The translations under genes were made by a program, and so were the position numbers. The notes under the pieces are model-generated. The model was not told where the DNA came from, did not search any database, and saw only the letters and a list, made by a program, of their open reading frames with translations. This document shows, piece after piece, positions 38,173 to 52,224 of a DNA stretch of 64,000 nucleotides. The DNA is from Sycobia sp. Sy_11. Lineage: Eukaryota; Arthropoda; Insecta; Hymenoptera; Epichrysomallidae. The stretch covers positions 2,831,001 to 2,895,000 of the forward strand of contig JACCIC010000034.1 in NCBI GenBank assembly GCA_018907035.1, written 5' to 3'. Every line of letters begins with the position of its first letter. Position 1 is the stretch's first letter.

Positions 38173-38680
38173 TGTGAGAGGGGGGTTGATACGTTCTCGA
38201 GCTTTGGTATATAAATTATAAATGCAGGATGCTATAGCTGTGCTCTCGTATACATGTGCGCACGCGCCCACACGCAAACATATAATGGGGTGATAGCGCA
38301 CTGCGCGCTAAACGTTTACTTTGGATCGCGATTTGCATGACGGCCCTGCCTGGTGGAAAAATAGATCGCTCCAGACCGCAATATTGCCTAGTTTACGACT
38401 CTATGCCCCAAGAGCAGATTTGTTTATTTATCTTTCAGTGGTGCCACTGGCGTGTATTTCTATCGGTAATATTAATATATGCAGGGGCGAAGAGCTTTGT
38501 ACGGTATAGTGCGTTCGACCGTCTCTTGCGGTAGTCCTGTCAGGCTGCTTCCTTGGGAGAGTGTAGAGATTAAGACGGCGCAACGCGCCAGCACCGAAAG
38601 ACTAACAGAACCCTTGGGCATAAGTGATCTATTGGAAACACCTCAAGTGTGCGAACGATCGTAAAATTTTATCACGCGGG

Positions 38681-39290
38681 ACATTGGAAAAACCATGAGA
38701 GAAATGTAAACTATATAAAAGAACATTTGAGACATATAAATCATTCAAAATATTTAATGTAAAAGCGCAACCTCGGAGATTTATAAAAAAATATATAAAG
38801 AAGAAGTAACTTATTTATTATTTTATGTTATTTACGAGTTGATGAGCAGTTGTTTGTTCAAATGGTTCGTCATTGGTTTGCTTATTATCGGTAAAAGTCC
38901 AATATTACTTACCGAGTTCTGGCTACAGTAAATAATTCGAGTGGAATTTCCGTCAACAAAATTTGCGGAAGCACTTTTCAAAACGGTTGCCTTTAGATTT
39001 TTCGATTAGTGATGAAATTAAATACGTACGTGCAATGTCTACTTATAAGATATATATATATGATAAAAAGGCGTATTAGAAAGAAAATTGATAACTAACA
39101 TCCTAGAATTAAAAAGAATTTGTAACGATATCATTAATTTATAATTATCACCTAAAGTTATTGTTTAACATAAAAAATAAAATAATAATGATACCATATA
39201 TAGGACAACATTTTCGTAAACCTGTTTAATTGTTATTACTTTTGAAGTAACTGTAATCTACGCCACTTTAAGATATAATACCAACTGGTA
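38681..39290. other. AT-rich spacer
   Basis: No gene or element recognised. Confidence 0.55.
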
Positions 39291-39611
39291 GTGCTTTAAA
39301 ACAATGTAACATTAACACGAACCGACAGTGCGGCTCGGCGGCTCCCTATACATATATAATGTCAAGCACCGGCGGCCTCCGCTCCCGCTCCCTCCAGCTC
39401 CCGCGGAGTAAGTAAGCCATACATATAAACTCATCGCTGCTCGGCCGCGCGCCCGCGAGATTCTAAATCATTTGGCGATATTCGACATCGCGCGGTATAT
39501 ACAACCGTAACATTATAATATCTCAAAGCCGCAACGCTTTGGGGCTTGCGTGCGCGCGCGCCTCGAAGGATAAGAATTTATTTCTGTGTACATTGCCGGT
39601 CGTTTCTTTAC

Positions 39612-39783
<172 letters not shown>

Positions 39784-40568
39784 TTATAGTACCGGCAGCG
39801 CGGCATTCGCGTTTATACATCCCATCCTCCTGCCCGCCTACCCCCCTCTACCCAAGAACACCATTTTCTACCCCTACCCTCGCTCCCTATATGTCTCTTT
39901 ATACGGAGAGATAGAAAAGTGGGAGGATATGGAGAATGGGTCGCTTTATAGATTATTTGTGTATGTGTGTGTGTGTGTATATATATTTAGTTGATGGTGC
40001 AGAAGCGGTACTCCGTTCTCATGATTCATCTGTCAATGCGAGCAAGAGACCGGCCTCGCGCGAATCTTGGTAGGCGGTATCCGCACCGATCCGGCCGACA
40101 GAAGCCATGCATTAACCCCAAGCGCACCTTTATAACGCTTCGGCCGCGTTCAGAGGCCCATGAAAAAAAAATCTATATATATGTATATATATATATATAT
40201 GTATGTATATATATACATGTATTATACATCGAAAAAGTACCAATGCACTAGCGCACACGCGCGCTGCACGCGCATATACCCAGCGGGGTCATTATCGCGA
40301 ATATATATAGACGACTGCCCGGCGCGAGTGCGTGCCACGAATAAATGACCATAATTCCCCGCTAGTGCGCGCTCCAGGTCAATATACTCTCTATATGCGA
40401 CCGCGCTCCTCCGCAATCGTATCCAGCGCGCTTCTTTCGCCGTCCCTCTACCTCTTCGTGAAATTTTTCAAATCCGGAAATTGCGTATAAATACACGTGC
40501 CGCTGTACGAGCCAGAGAGTGCAGCTGCGCGTACTTCGAGCTAAATGCATAGATATGTATACGTCTGT

Positions 40569-40672
40569 ATCTCTGTCTCTCTCCCTCTCTCTCCCTCCCC
40601 CCTCTCTCTCCCTCCCCCCCCCTCTCTCTCTCTCTCTCTCTCGCTCTCTCTTTCTCTCTATCTGTCTCTCTC
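40569..40672. repeat. CT-rich imperfect array
   Basis: (CT)n with CCC and GT interruptions, pyrimidine-only over most of about 100 bp. Confidence 0.93.
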
Positions 40673-41097
40673 GATGTGTGTATGTGTGTGTTCGCGCGCG
40701 AATAGGAAGCGCGAATATAGCGCGCACCGGCACCGCTTCTATTTTTCAGTCGCTCCCGCAGTTCTCTATATATACATATAAGTATATGCATGCGTGCGCG
40801 GACGAGTAACGACTGCATTATATCGAGAAGCAGTTTCGCGGCAATAAATATCGGACGCGCGAACGCGGCCGCGGACCCCAAGAAAATCGCTATTCTTCCG
40901 CCCACACACGCGCGCGCGCTTGCTCGCCCGTCTATGTGTATATATAGGTGCGTGTATGAGGGGAGGTGCCGTTACTTTGCAATCCCCCTCGCTCGTGCGC
41001 AACAATCCACAAGCTCGTTTCTTCGTCCATCTCTCGTTTCTCGTCTTATTCTTTCCATCGGCTCCGGTGCTTTTCGCCACCCCAACCAACTCTTTGC

Positions 41098-41099
<2 letters not shown>

Positions 41100-41154
<55 letters not shown>
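41100..41154. repeat. (CT)n microsatellite
   Basis: About 27 CT units. Confidence 0.95.
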
Positions 41155-41155
<1 letters not shown>

Positions 41156-41500
41156 CTTCTCCTCTCGTCTCCTCCTCCTCCACTTTTACGTATTGACGAT
41201 TTGCCTACTTCGCTCTACGGTGTGTGGGTGAAGGGAGGACGCTGAGATTCGAACGAAAGACGCAGACTCCGTCCGTGCACCGACGCGACGCGAGAGAGCA
41301 GCTTTTCGCTCGCGAATCGTTTCGAGCGGTAATGCCCGGTAATATTGCGTTCTAATCTTGGGATTTTTCTAGAGGAATCGAATGTATTTCCTGATTTGGT
41401 TTTGCGTGCGAATAGAGAGCGTTCTACTTGCCGAGAAAATGTTCTCGACGACGGCAATGTTTTGCTCATGGCTTCGGCCAAAAAGAAAAAGGCTCAGAAT

Positions 41501-42370
41501 TCCTAAAACGTACCTAATGTGATGGATTTGACATTAACATATGTGACTGCTTTCAGAACTAATCAAATCAAATAAAGAAATTACAGTATTTTTTTTAGCT
41601 GGATAAACTTTTTCCAATAATGTTTCATAGGGTAAATACCTATTTTATCGAGAGTCATCCGACTATTGGAAACAGCTGTTGTCTGGCACTTTGTTTACTC
41701 AGCAATGCAAATGTTTTAACTACCGAGCCTTTTTTTGAAGTTAGGAAAGAAAATGAATTAAAGTGGCTATAAATGTGTTGTATAAGAAAGCAACTTAAGA
41801 TGCAAATTACAACGGTTTAACTTTGAATTTCGGCTACCGTCGATCAACATAAATAACGAAGTAGAGTTAATACGAATAGAAGATATATTTTCACCCTTAA
41901 TCATTAGAGGCACGTGCTAATAGAGAAATCAATGCTAAATATAAAAAATGTTGCACTAATATGATTAGAATAAGTAAAAAGAATAACTCTTTCTTCATTT
42001 AAGTAACTATTCATTGCATGAAAGATGGCTTTTTATTAAAAATATTATTGGTATAACCGTCAAATAAATTTTCTGCATAATAAAATTATATCTACTCCAT
42101 TAGTATACCTTAATGATAAAATTATTATGCCTTAATGATAAAACTGACGAGTTTAAATTTAATTTTAATCTAATTAACTTTATAATCATATTAATTTACT
42201 TCATTCTTAACTCGCAATAACACCATTAAAGTGCTCTCTATGGAGTTTGCAATAACTTCTTTTTTCATTTTTCATTAATTAATAGCAAAGTGATGGATAG
42301 AAAAAAATATGCAAATTAAATAAAACGTTAACACGTTTTATGTAAATCGAATAAATAATCGTATAAACCC
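41501..42370. other. AT-rich spacer
   Basis: No gene recognised. Octamers ATGCAAAT lie at 41705-41712 and 42309-42316. Confidence 0.55.
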
Positions 42371-43150
42371 ATTGTCATCTCTAGTAAACGCTAGCTGTCG
42401 ACTCCATCGTCTTTTTACCAAGTCCTCGCCTTTTCCCGCCTCTCCATGTCGAATCCGCCCATGATATCGCTTTTTTATTGACGGAAAAATCTCGCGGGCC
42501 CGCTCGCTTTAATCCATCAACATCTCGGACCATTTTCGTTCTACGCAGCCCTCCTCGGCAGTATAATTTTTATTGACCACCTTCGTTTAAACCGCCCCCT
42601 CAACCCTCACTAGCCTCTGCCACCATCAAGTCGTGTGCATCGACAGCTGCCCGGCTTTTATTCCGTTGCGCGCCCGATGTACATCTAGTGACCGGGAGAT
42701 GAGGGACTCGATGTCTGTATACGTTTTTATACATAAAAAGAAGAAGACGAAGAAGGAGAAGAAGAAGAGAAAAACGGGAAAGGGAATAAAACAGGGAGAA
42801 TGAAAAGAACGGTGTCGTCTTAAAGCACAGTGAGGGGGTGGGAAGGAGACAAGGGATAATTCGACCCTCTCGCTATGGTTTCCCTGTCGCGCGCTCTTGC
42901 ACGCACCTCGCAATTCCTCGTAAATTCGGATGCCCGTCACGAAAACGGGGGATGAGGGGGGCGTACGCGAGCACCCTTCCGCGTGAGAGAGAGGGAGAGC
43001 CTGAAAAAAGTACTTTTGCGCGAAACTGTAAAAATGGGATCAGCGTTTTATTGGCACAAGGCGTGATGAGATTCGCGAAGAGATTGGTAATCGAAACTTT
43101 CGTAAGAATGCCCCGCGGCTTAGATTCCATGCCGACTTTACTGTAATTTA
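42371..43150. other. GC-rich island 14
   Basis: A unique, non-repetitive block apart from a GAAGAA-rich purine tract near 42738-42775. Overlapping frames on both strands at 42838-43146 lack domains. Confidence 0.4.
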
Positions 43151-43760
43151 TCGTGTTTTTGTTCGGATCTTTTTTTTACTTCGCCGTAGCGTTATAGTGT
43201 CTAAAGTAACTCGTAAAACTGATTTGAGAATGAAATTTTCGGAAAAGATAAGATAATAATGCGACGTAGTTTTCAAGAGAGCTTAAATCGACCATCTTTA
43301 AAATTTGTTAATGCCAATATTGAACAAGATTGTTAAGTGTAATTGACGGAATAGAGAAAGAAATGTCGCACATTGTTATGGATTATCACAGCAAGCTGTA
43401 CACAAAAAAAGCGGAATTGTTCTCCTGATTTGTATTCTTATAGCATTTTTTATATATTGTTTTAAATACATATCTTACATTTACTTCACTGATTAGTTAC
43501 AGAAATCTTTTAATTTTATGAAAATCTAATTATACATACTAAATGTATAGAAGTGAAAATTCGTTTGAATCCCTCTATCAAAGTAACTATTTCTCGAACG
43601 AATTATATAGAAGCAATTATTAATGAAATAGATCGAGTTTGGAAGAATTATATCGAAGAGCCAACAAATTTCGAAGCTATAATAATAGTGTGTAAATTAT
43701 TGGTGACTTAGAGGGGAATTAAAGTTTCGTCTAAAAGATTAAAAAACGAGACAGCCTAAT
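43151..43760. other. AT-rich spacer
   Basis: No gene or element recognised. Confidence 0.55.
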
Positions 43761-43881
43761 TACACTGCGCGGAACTCGGTGCGGTCGAGGAAGCGACGGT
43801 TGGCCAGTAAGTTCGCGATGTTATTTTTCTGGATATATCTTGTGAGAGATGAACGAGAGGAAGACGGAGTTAAAGCGAGAA

Positions 43882-43908
43882 AAGAGAGAGAGAGAGAGAG
43901 AGAGAGAT
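43882..43908. repeat. (GA)n microsatellite
   Basis: About 13 GA units. Confidence 0.93.
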
Positions 43909-44138
43909 GGTAAGGGAGCGAGAGAGCACTAATTGGCTGAAATTGATCATCTTTCTGGTTCAGCGAGATCCGTTACCGCGCATCTCTCTCCCTCTCTCCT
44001 TCTCCGTCGCCACTGTCCGCTTTGGTCTGTGTGCCACCGAGAGCGCGCCCTAGAACCTCTTCTCTTCTGCACTGCTGTGCTTCTTCACCCACACCACCAG
44101 TCTCTTTCTCTCCCTATCTCTTTCCCACTCTCTTTCAT

Positions 44139-44183
44139 GCTCACTCACTCACTCACTCACTCACTCACTCACTCACTCACTCA
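44139..44183. repeat. (CTCA)11 tetranucleotide array
   Basis: Eleven near-perfect TCAC/CTCA units, the only clean tetranucleotide array of this length in the window. Confidence 0.95.
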
Positions 44184-44431
44184 GTCATTCTGTGCCAATG
44201 ATGGTACAGCGCGCACGGTAAGGCAAAGTAAGAGAGGTGCTGGATGAATCACCGTATACAGCCAGAGCAACCGAAGTACCCGGTAGCCGAGCCGAGACAC
44301 CGTCGTATTATTTTTACGATCCCGAAACGTCCGCAGGTATTACCATAATCTCCTCGCGGGCAGCGCGCATCGTGTGCGTACACACACACACACGCCCGCA
44401 TACACTCACGCAAACACACACGCGCCCGTAC

Positions 44432-44487
<56 letters not shown>
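44432..44487. repeat. (TA)n microsatellite
   Basis: About 28 TA units, preceded by CA-rich sequence at 44379-44422. Confidence 0.95.
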
Positions 44488-44489
<2 letters not shown>

Positions 44490-44520
44490 TGTCCACTGTA
44501 AAGCTCTCGTTCATTTTTTC

Positions 44521-45266
44521 TGTTTCTTGGACCTACCTCATCTTTGTCATACCCTTGTATATTCGTTCACTCTTATTAGCAACTTCTCTTTTTTTATTTC
44601 ATTCGGATTGGTTTTAATCCATTGAGTGAATGTAAACGGTTACATTATAAGCATTTGACACAGAGTCTGAACAAATGAGAACATATTTTCTTTTTTGTTG
44701 TTTATCTTATTTGCATAAATTGTACCGTTCTACTGCTTAAGAACCGATTATTATGGGAAGATTTTACGCTCTTCAAATGAAGGTTGCTTCAAAGGCACAT
44801 AAATATTTCATACACGTTTACGTTTAAAAAGAAATTGTACAAAAAACTCTCTATGACAGAATTATCCTATGTAATTTCAACATTTTATAATTTTTATGAA
44901 ATCGTTGATTAATCAGTCTCACTCAAATTAACTTTTGAAAAAGTATATTATATATTTGCAAAATAATCAAAAATAGTCGATGTAAAAAAAATGATAAAAA
45001 AAATTTTTTTGATAATGAAACTATAAGGAAAAATTTCATATGAATTAAAATAATGTGTCGATTATTTTATTATATTATTTTTTCATATATAATTTTCATA
45101 TATAAGTTATTTTTTTATTAATTCTATTAATGATCATTGAATATAAAATTTATTTTTCTTCAAATAAACCTATAATGTACATATAATATGTGCACAACAT
45201 TTTTTATGTGTTATGAAAATATTTCATATTAAAATGGATTCTAATTGTAAGATATTTGAAAAGAAC

Positions 45267-45329
<63 letters not shown>

Positions 45330-45830
45330 TGAGAAAAAAAGCTTCAACTTTTTGCAATAGTTATAACTTAAGATTTACATTAACGACCTTAAATCTGATT
45401 ATGATTGAAGAAACCAAAAACGAAGATCTTAAAGAATGATTGTTATTTTTTATTGTTTTCTGAGGAATAATAATATTAAGTGAGCAGATAATCGTTGGAG
45501 TTGGATTCACCTGAATATTCTGTAATATTACGATCGCGTCTTCAATATTACATGGTTATATATTGACAAATGTACCATACTTTTATTGCGAGGCTGATGA
45601 TTGAACATATACGACTGAGAATGCGCATACATAAAGGCACTCTTAAAAAAATATTAGGAGCTAGATAGAACGGAGCTTCGAAGGTAAGAGCAAAATAATA
45701 AAAATTCCCCTGTACATGCGTAAAAGCAGCAACAATGGGGCTTTCGAAGACTAAATCTTCGACAACTAAATAAAACAAAAGAAAAACAAACAGAAAAAAA
45801 GATGAAAAAAAATCGAAACAAAACGTAAAA
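44521..45830. other. AT-rich spacer
   Basis: No gene recognised. A 76-codon minus-strand frame (45778-45548) has no domain and no clear splice sites. Confidence 0.5.
45270..45326. repeat. (TA)n microsatellite
   Basis: About 28 TA units. Confidence 0.95.
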
Positions 45831-46330
45831 TCTCGTATCGCGCGCGGCTGCGGTATTTTTACATATCTAGCAACATATGAGCTTTTCTCTCGAAGAGCAC
45901 GCGTCGCTGGAATCTAAGTGTCTACAAGCGAGAAGGAACCGGTCGGACTCGCGGGTGCGATCATCGGTTTTCAGAGGGCGAGCTGCGTCCACTATACCGG
46001 GTTACATAATAATGCGGTCGAGAGGAGGGCCGCGCGCGCCTTCGAGCGAGTCGCGGTACGGAATCGTTTTTTTCTTGGATCACGGTCTTTTACGACCCCC
46101 TCGGACGCTGGCTCCGCCTCTCCCGTTGGAGAGAACTTTTATAACTCTGGGGCGAGCCTCTCATCGATCTGCATAGGGCGTGCGAGACGTGGTCAAAAGC
46201 GCTGTGGCCCCGATTTCTCACGAACTAATATTTATTTAGTAATAATTAAACCGGCAATTTCATCCTTTTACAAATGTGTATTATGATGTACCCCGACTAC
46301 ACTTGGGAGGCCATCGTAAGGATAGCCGCG
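45831..46330. other. CpG-rich island 16
   Basis: A unique GC-rich block without microsatellites. Two overlapping plus-strand frames (45877-46176, 45918-46286) have no domain. Confidence 0.4.
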
Positions 46331-48221
46331 AATTTTAAAGGGGAGCTATTGACTTCTCCTCTCTGGGTTTATATAGTTTACTGTCTATAGGTATAGTAAA
46401 GATATACCTAATAATGCTTTCGGCTAAGCAATAGTAATGCAACGAATTTTTACTGTTACGGTACTTCCGTACAACGTGATGATACATGAAAGAATAATGT
46501 TCCGTTACATTAAAATAACCATTTTGTCTTCTCAAGTGAATGTTTTGGTATTGTAACGAGCTAACAGTTCAAACGGATAACAGTTCAATTTTAACGAGCA
46601 CCAAAATCAGCCGAAGAATATATGTGAAAAATTTTAAATCGATCGACCGTTTAGTTCGCGAGCTATCTTCTTACGGTCATTTAATGTGGTGAAAAGACTA
46701 CTCCCGAGTCAAACAAATACTACGACATTAAACTTTCTTGCTTCTCTAGATATACTCTTAATGCAATCACCTTTTTCGTGCATCTCCAATTTCGTTTGAT
46801 TTTTTAAGCTCTAGAGAGTTTATGTTCGCTAACGGTCAGATTACACGTGAAATCGTGAAAATGTCTCAATATTTCCAACAGGGATAATTATATATTTTTG
46901 ACTAATCGGAATACCGTATTATAGAAAATATTAATCAAAAGTCTAAAGATCATACTATTAGTACTTATTAGTTTCTTCGTTTAGATCTTCAGTTTCGGTA
47001 TAAGATAGACATTAAAGATTTTTAAAAAAGTACGAAATTTAATAACACGAACTATTTGAATATTGCAATATTATAATTTGGAAATTGTATGTTGAGAAAA
47101 GAAGAAGTTCATTTGAATTATTTCATATTTCTAGGATCTAGAAGATGCAAGTATAAGTAATTAAATATTAATATATATAATAGTATATTATAATTAAATA
47201 AATAATGACAATTGTAGGAAATTGCGTAATTTTTGTTTATAAAATACAGTACAACATTAAACTAGAGAATTTTTTTTAATGTATTAAAATTTATAAAAGA
47301 ATTCTAGAATTAAATTTTATGATAATCTAGTATGATACTTATGATATTTTGTATCGAAAAATCCTTAATACTGAAGCAAAATTTTACTTAGTTTCTGTTT
47401 CAATATTTTCCAACGATATGATATTTTGCATGCATTTGGTAGGTTTCCCGAGAGAAATATGGGAACACAAATTTTCGCAAACACAACACGATCACGATAG
47501 AGTTAAATATATTTTATAATTAATTTATATCATGGCATTAATTATGTAAATAATATTACGAAAATTTAATTATTAACAAAATTGAATTTTAAATGTGCAG
47601 TCGTATTTATTTTTGAAGTTTTTTTAAATTAAACTTTCGTTTACTCATATTGCGACTGAAAAACAGCAACCTTAAATTATGAAAATAGAAAACAGCTTTC
47701 TTGTTTTAGAGCCAGAAAATATTTGTTTGAAAATTGAAATTTTTTCAACGTAACGATTCAATTTTATTCGGAGAACTATTTATGACTCTTCCATTCCATA
47801 TTTACATGCACTATTTACTATGAGCAGTAAATCTTTTCCATAATAACTATTTGTTAAGAAGTTTAGAATACCACCGAGATATCATTATCGGTGTATATAG
47901 ATCTAAAAGATTCAATATTGCATTACTTAAAAAGTCATTCCCATAAAACGTAACCCGCATGGATAAACCATACTTGTCCAAGATAAGTTTTTCAATAATT
48001 ATATTTTGACGTGTATAACATAGAAAATATTATCAAAATTAACCCGTCATGTATAAAATCGTGTAAAATCGCCTTAAATCTTGCAAAAGCGGCTATAGAA
48101 TTACTCTGCCAGAGCAACGGTGGTTCATAAGTGGCAATACTGACATAGAAGTATGAGAAAGTTTTTCGCGCAGTACCAGCTATAAAAGTTTTAATCTGCA
48201 GTGAAATAACTATGTATGGTC

Positions 48222-48222
<1 letters not shown>
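46331..48222. other. AT-rich spacer with a possible old repeat
   Basis: The part 46550-46880 is more complex, begins with a short direct repeat (AACAGTTCAA, twice) and has the look of an ancient transposon, but nothing in the window matches it. The rest shows no feature. Confidence 0.35.

Positions 48223-48257
<35 letters not shown>
48223..48257. repeat. (TA)n microsatellite
   Basis: About 17 TA units. Confidence 0.95.
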
Positions 48258-48259
<2 letters not shown>

Positions 48260-48460
48260 CAGTATGTTTTATTGCAACATTGTCCCGCGCGATTGGACTC
48301 TGAGGCGATATTTACATAATTTAATAGTTTTTACAAAATCTAAGGAAGGGGAGTCGAGACTTTATGATACTAGTTGTACAATGCATTTTTTTTATAATGG
48401 AAGAGTATAAATCGCTTTTTTTATGAAAGAGGTTCCGGTTAAAGATATTCAATACGCCCA

Positions 48461-48462
48461 TC

Positions 48463-48533
<71 letters not shown>

Positions 48534-48551
48534 CTCTCTCTTCTTCTCTCC
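48461..48551. repeat. (CT)n microsatellite
   Basis: About 40 CT units with isolated G and TT interruptions. Confidence 0.95.
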
Positions 48552-48617
48552 AAATTATTATACATACTTCAAAATGTACCTTGAGATAAAATAAAAAAAG
48601 TTCACCATGAACATGAG

Positions 48618-48817
48618 TGAGGTCTCTAGCTTGATCGCAAAAGCGAAGGACTAGTAACTTGGTGATCCGAGTTCAAATCCCGGTCTTGGCCGTTTGACAC
48701 AAGCACCGCTGTAATTCTCTACATGTGCTCTATTTACAAACACATCGAAAATCTCGGCCGTTGATTAGCAACGGTATTTGGAAGCATAAATATAGCGACG
48801 TTAAATAACATAAAAAA
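48618..48817 (+). mobile_element. tRNA-derived SINE, copy 2
   Basis: A 200-bp copy of the family at 19959-20164: GATCGCAAAAGCGAAGGACT head, B box GAGTTCAAATCCCGG, body with TTTACAAACACATCGA, tail AGCGACGTTAAATAACAT and A-run. It is flanked by the duplication AACATGAG at 48610-48617 and 48818-48825. Its B box is closer to consensus than that of copy 1. Confidence 0.87.
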
Positions 48818-49151
48818 AACATGAGGAGTTTGAACATGACTGAAAATTAGTCGTTGCTGGCAGTGGCGAACAAAATTGCTAAAACTTCGATGTTTCAAAA
48901 TATCGATAAACGATAACATTATATCACATATTTATTAAATTATTGTGATCATCTCATTTTTCAGTATATTCATCTTCTTGTTTCAATTGTATACTTTGTT
49001 TTCTTGAAGTACAAAGGTTATCTTTGATAAAAAGACTGAAATCGTAGCAAATGCTTTACGACTCAAAAAGGGTTGGCTGTTATACCATTATTGTACATAC
49101 ACAAAAATATTAATACCAATTCATTACAATTCATCGATACTTCTCCAATTG

Positions 49152-49300
49152 ATATTTATTATTGCTCCCAAATAGTGATGCTGATCAAATACGAAGATCA
49201 ACGATGTATTTGTACATGAAGTCTTTGTAAATTTTTAGCGCAGTAATTACGACAATCGGCCGACAAGCGGGATTTGAACAGTGCAAACAAAAACTTGACC
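49152..49300 (-). mobile_element. tRNA-derived SINE, copy 3 (old, minus strand)
   Basis: Read on the minus strand, GTTCAAATCCCGC is followed by GGCCGATTG, TTTACAAAG, CAAATACATCG, and CTATTTGGGAGCAATAATAAAT, in the same order as copies 1 and 2. It is diverged, the A-box part is barely recognisable, and the tail and duplication are lost, so it is an older insertion. Confidence 0.65.
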
Positions 49301-49850
49301 ATGTCGAATTATTCTATAAAATTCTAATATTTATTGTTCACGTGCATACATTATTTTATTTGATTATATTATATAATTTTAATTTATGTTATATATATAG
49401 GCATATGTAGACTTAAAAATGTTTAGTAATTCTTCCAAAAAAACTTTGTTCTGCCTTATAGAAAATTGAAAAATTTAAATCAGTTTATTTATAAAAATAA
49501 TGGTTGTAATAACCAACTGGGATTTCATAAAATCGTAATTTTTTATATTTTTCTACTGACTCATTGACACTCATTAATGATTTTATATTAAAAGTTTTTT
49601 TATTTGCAAGAATTATAATATTCAATAAAATAGCCATATATAAAGTTCATTGGAATAATTTATTTTAAAACAATCGATATTCTTAATAACTATAAAGATA
49701 TATTTATTTTTTATTTTCATACATATAACAAGTAAGAATAATATCCAAAATAAAGCGCACAGTTAAAAGTGTCTAATGTAAAAAGTACATAAATATAATT
49801 ATAAGTTTCTATATGTATCCGTTCTCGTGTTTCTAATAAAATTTATCTAC
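49301..49850. other. AT-rich spacer
   Basis: No gene or element recognised. Confidence 0.55.
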
Positions 49851-50103
49851 CTCTCGTTTCGCATTAAACAAAAGATTCCGATTACGAGTTTTTGGAAATT
49901 CCGGAAAATGCTTGGGAAAGTCTAAAATCTCGGTGCAGAGTCTCTTCATTTCCGTAGCAATAGCGCCATTTGTTGCACCAAACTATTATGTGTAAAGATC
50001 GTGCATCTCTTTTGAGAAAAAAGGTCATTGCACCACTGCGTGCACGTTTAATAAAGAATGAAATGTATCAAAACGAACCCACTCTCTCTTTTTCTTTTTC
50101 TTT

Positions 50104-50112
50104 CACACACAC

Positions 50113-50185
<73 letters not shown>

Positions 50186-50190
50186 TTCTA
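50104..50190. repeat. (CA)n(CT)n compound microsatellite
   Basis: About 25 CA units changing into about 17 CT units at 50154, within a small GC-balanced block (49851-50330) without coding signal. Confidence 0.95.
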
Positions 50191-50330
50191 TTTTATTCTC
50201 GCTCTTTCTTTGCGTGCGCTATATTATACATTGAAATCATTGAGACACACCAGCTGTCAAATGAGGTTTACGTGTGCCCGCCCTCCTCTCTCTCACTTCC
50301 ACTATATATATATTTTTTTTCTTTTCTCTT

Positions 50331-50567
50331 TCTAGCTAGCCTGAAATTCATTTCCAAAAGTGAAATAGTACCAAAGAAATTTTCTTTTGCCGAAAAATAA
50401 ATTGCCTAAAAATAATTTCTTGAAAAAAAGTTTTCGATAGAAAATTTGGCGGAAAATACCATTCTTTATTTATTTCTTTTATTATTTTTTGTTTTCCGAT
50501 CTGGTATGACTTTCGAACTGCATGTGAGTATTTTCGTAGTAACTTTAGCAGAATTAAGCATTAACTA

Positions 50568-50644
<77 letters not shown>

Positions 50645-51540
50645 TTAGATTTATATAATTTATGATTAGAATTTTATAGTTTAAATTATATATAATTATT
50701 TTTTATTAAGAATCCTTCACGGTTATATGCTCAACTTACTAGAAAAATAATTACATGCAGTATGAAGGTTATGCTAGATCCGAAAATGATTAAAAAGTAA
50801 AAGTAAGAAATTAATAAATAAACATTGACATTTTTTGGCAAATTTTTTTTCATCAAGATTTTTTCAGAAAAATTACCTTCTGGCAATTTTTCTTTTGACA
50901 AAATTTTCCTCACTCAAGTAGCCTCAATTTACGAGGACGCGACGCTGTGCTGCGAATCCTATTGAGACGTTACTTTTAAATCTCTTGCCGAATATTGGAA
51001 AGAGATCGTGTCCCAGATATAACCATTAAAATCTTCCTTTCATCGCCTTTGGGTCTTTTCCGCTGCTTTCATTTAATATTTACCGGTAAAGGAAAATAGA
51101 CGAATGAATGATGTACGGAGGAGCTGTAAAGAACATGAGACGTCGGCAACATACAAAAACAAACTTTTACGTGCAAAACTCGCCAATAGTCTCTCTCTCA
51201 GTCTAATCAGATCGAGCAAAATTTTTAATAAATTAAAAAGCTGTTCCATTAAAAGTTATAATAAATATATATTCTACAAATAAGTTTGCTCTTAATGTAA
51301 TTGCACAGTGGCAATGGTTGAGAATATAATACGCTATATGTAGAATATACGGAATATATGTGGATATACACCTTATGTTCAGGAATTAAAGTTAATTTAC
51401 GCCCATCAGATTTCAGTATATGATTATGCACATCTGCTTACGAAATTTATTCTTTACTACATCCTGTAGAGTGTGTAATGCTTTTCTTTTCTTTTTTGTT
51501 TTTTTTCCACTATTTCTTTTTTCTTTTTTAAATGTTTTTG
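50331..51540. other. AT-rich spacer
   Basis: No gene recognised. Contains (TA)n at 50570-50642. Confidence 0.55.
50570..50642. repeat. (TA)n microsatellite
   Basis: About 36 TA units with one CA step near 50611. Confidence 0.95.
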
Positions 51541-52147
51541 AAATAGTATGAAAACTTCAAAAGTTTAGACGTGGGCTTAACGCGTTCCAGAGGCGACAAA
51601 ATCCATCATAAAAGCCCGCAGACAATTGCCGTACCGTCGCTTCCCTGCTTTTTATTAACTTTACGACCACATGATCTGCTACTTAAAAACGCGCGCGCGC
51701 GCGCGCTCAGGGACAGGATATTGATTCCGGATCTTATATATATATATAATAAATCGACGCATTTAAGCGGGCGGAGCTTCCTTCCTCTCGCGTCGCTTTA
51801 TAACGTGCACGTCTCTGTATGCGCTATACTTAGCGGGATTTTGTATTATGCATTAGGTGCGCGCCAACGCCCTCTTCCTCTTTTGTTACTTTTATTCTTT
51901 TTTTTTATATTTATAGCTATCCGAGATCACTGATGGGTCGCGTTTCGATTCTTAAAGCCGCAACGATTGTAATTATGCACGCGGTGTATTATATATAGTG
52001 TGCATTTATACGTGAAATCAAACTCGCGCGAACTATATATATATAATATTAGAAGAAAAATCAGTCAACACAGTATTATATGTGCTACGACATATTTATA
52101 CAATAGTGGTCCATGAATGATGAATAGGATCGCTGTACTTACACACA

Positions 52148-52149
<2 letters not shown>
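51541..52149. other. GC-richer island 17
   Basis: A unique block with a (CG)8 run at 51690-51706. The 120-codon frame at 51571-51933 has no domain. Confidence 0.4.

Positions 52150-52222
<73 letters not shown>
52150..52222. repeat. (TA)n-CACACA-(TA)n array
   Basis: Two TA blocks around a short CACACA. Confidence 0.95.

Positions 52223-52224
<2 letters not shown>

Larger units (their letters stand above)
37141..38680. other. CpG-rich island 12
   Basis: A GC-rich block with octamers at 37776-37783 (ATGCAAAT) and 38331-38338 (ATTTGCAT), a CCATTAATGG palindrome near 37357, and TA and GA arrays inside. Frames on both strands have no domain. A regulatory role is inferred only. Confidence 0.4.
43761..44520. 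other. GC-rich island 15
   Basis: A unique GC-rich block with GA, CTCA, CA and TA arrays. The frames crossing the repeats are spurious. Confidence 0.4.

Noticed and set aside
41215..41469. 84-codon minus-strand frame with Ser/Arg-rich residues
   Set aside because: No domain, no splice partner, and the composition follows the surrounding GC island.
45548..45778. Minus-strand frame with a plausible-looking hydrophobic protein
   Set aside because: Only 76 codons, no recognisable family, and no consensus splice sites at its ends.
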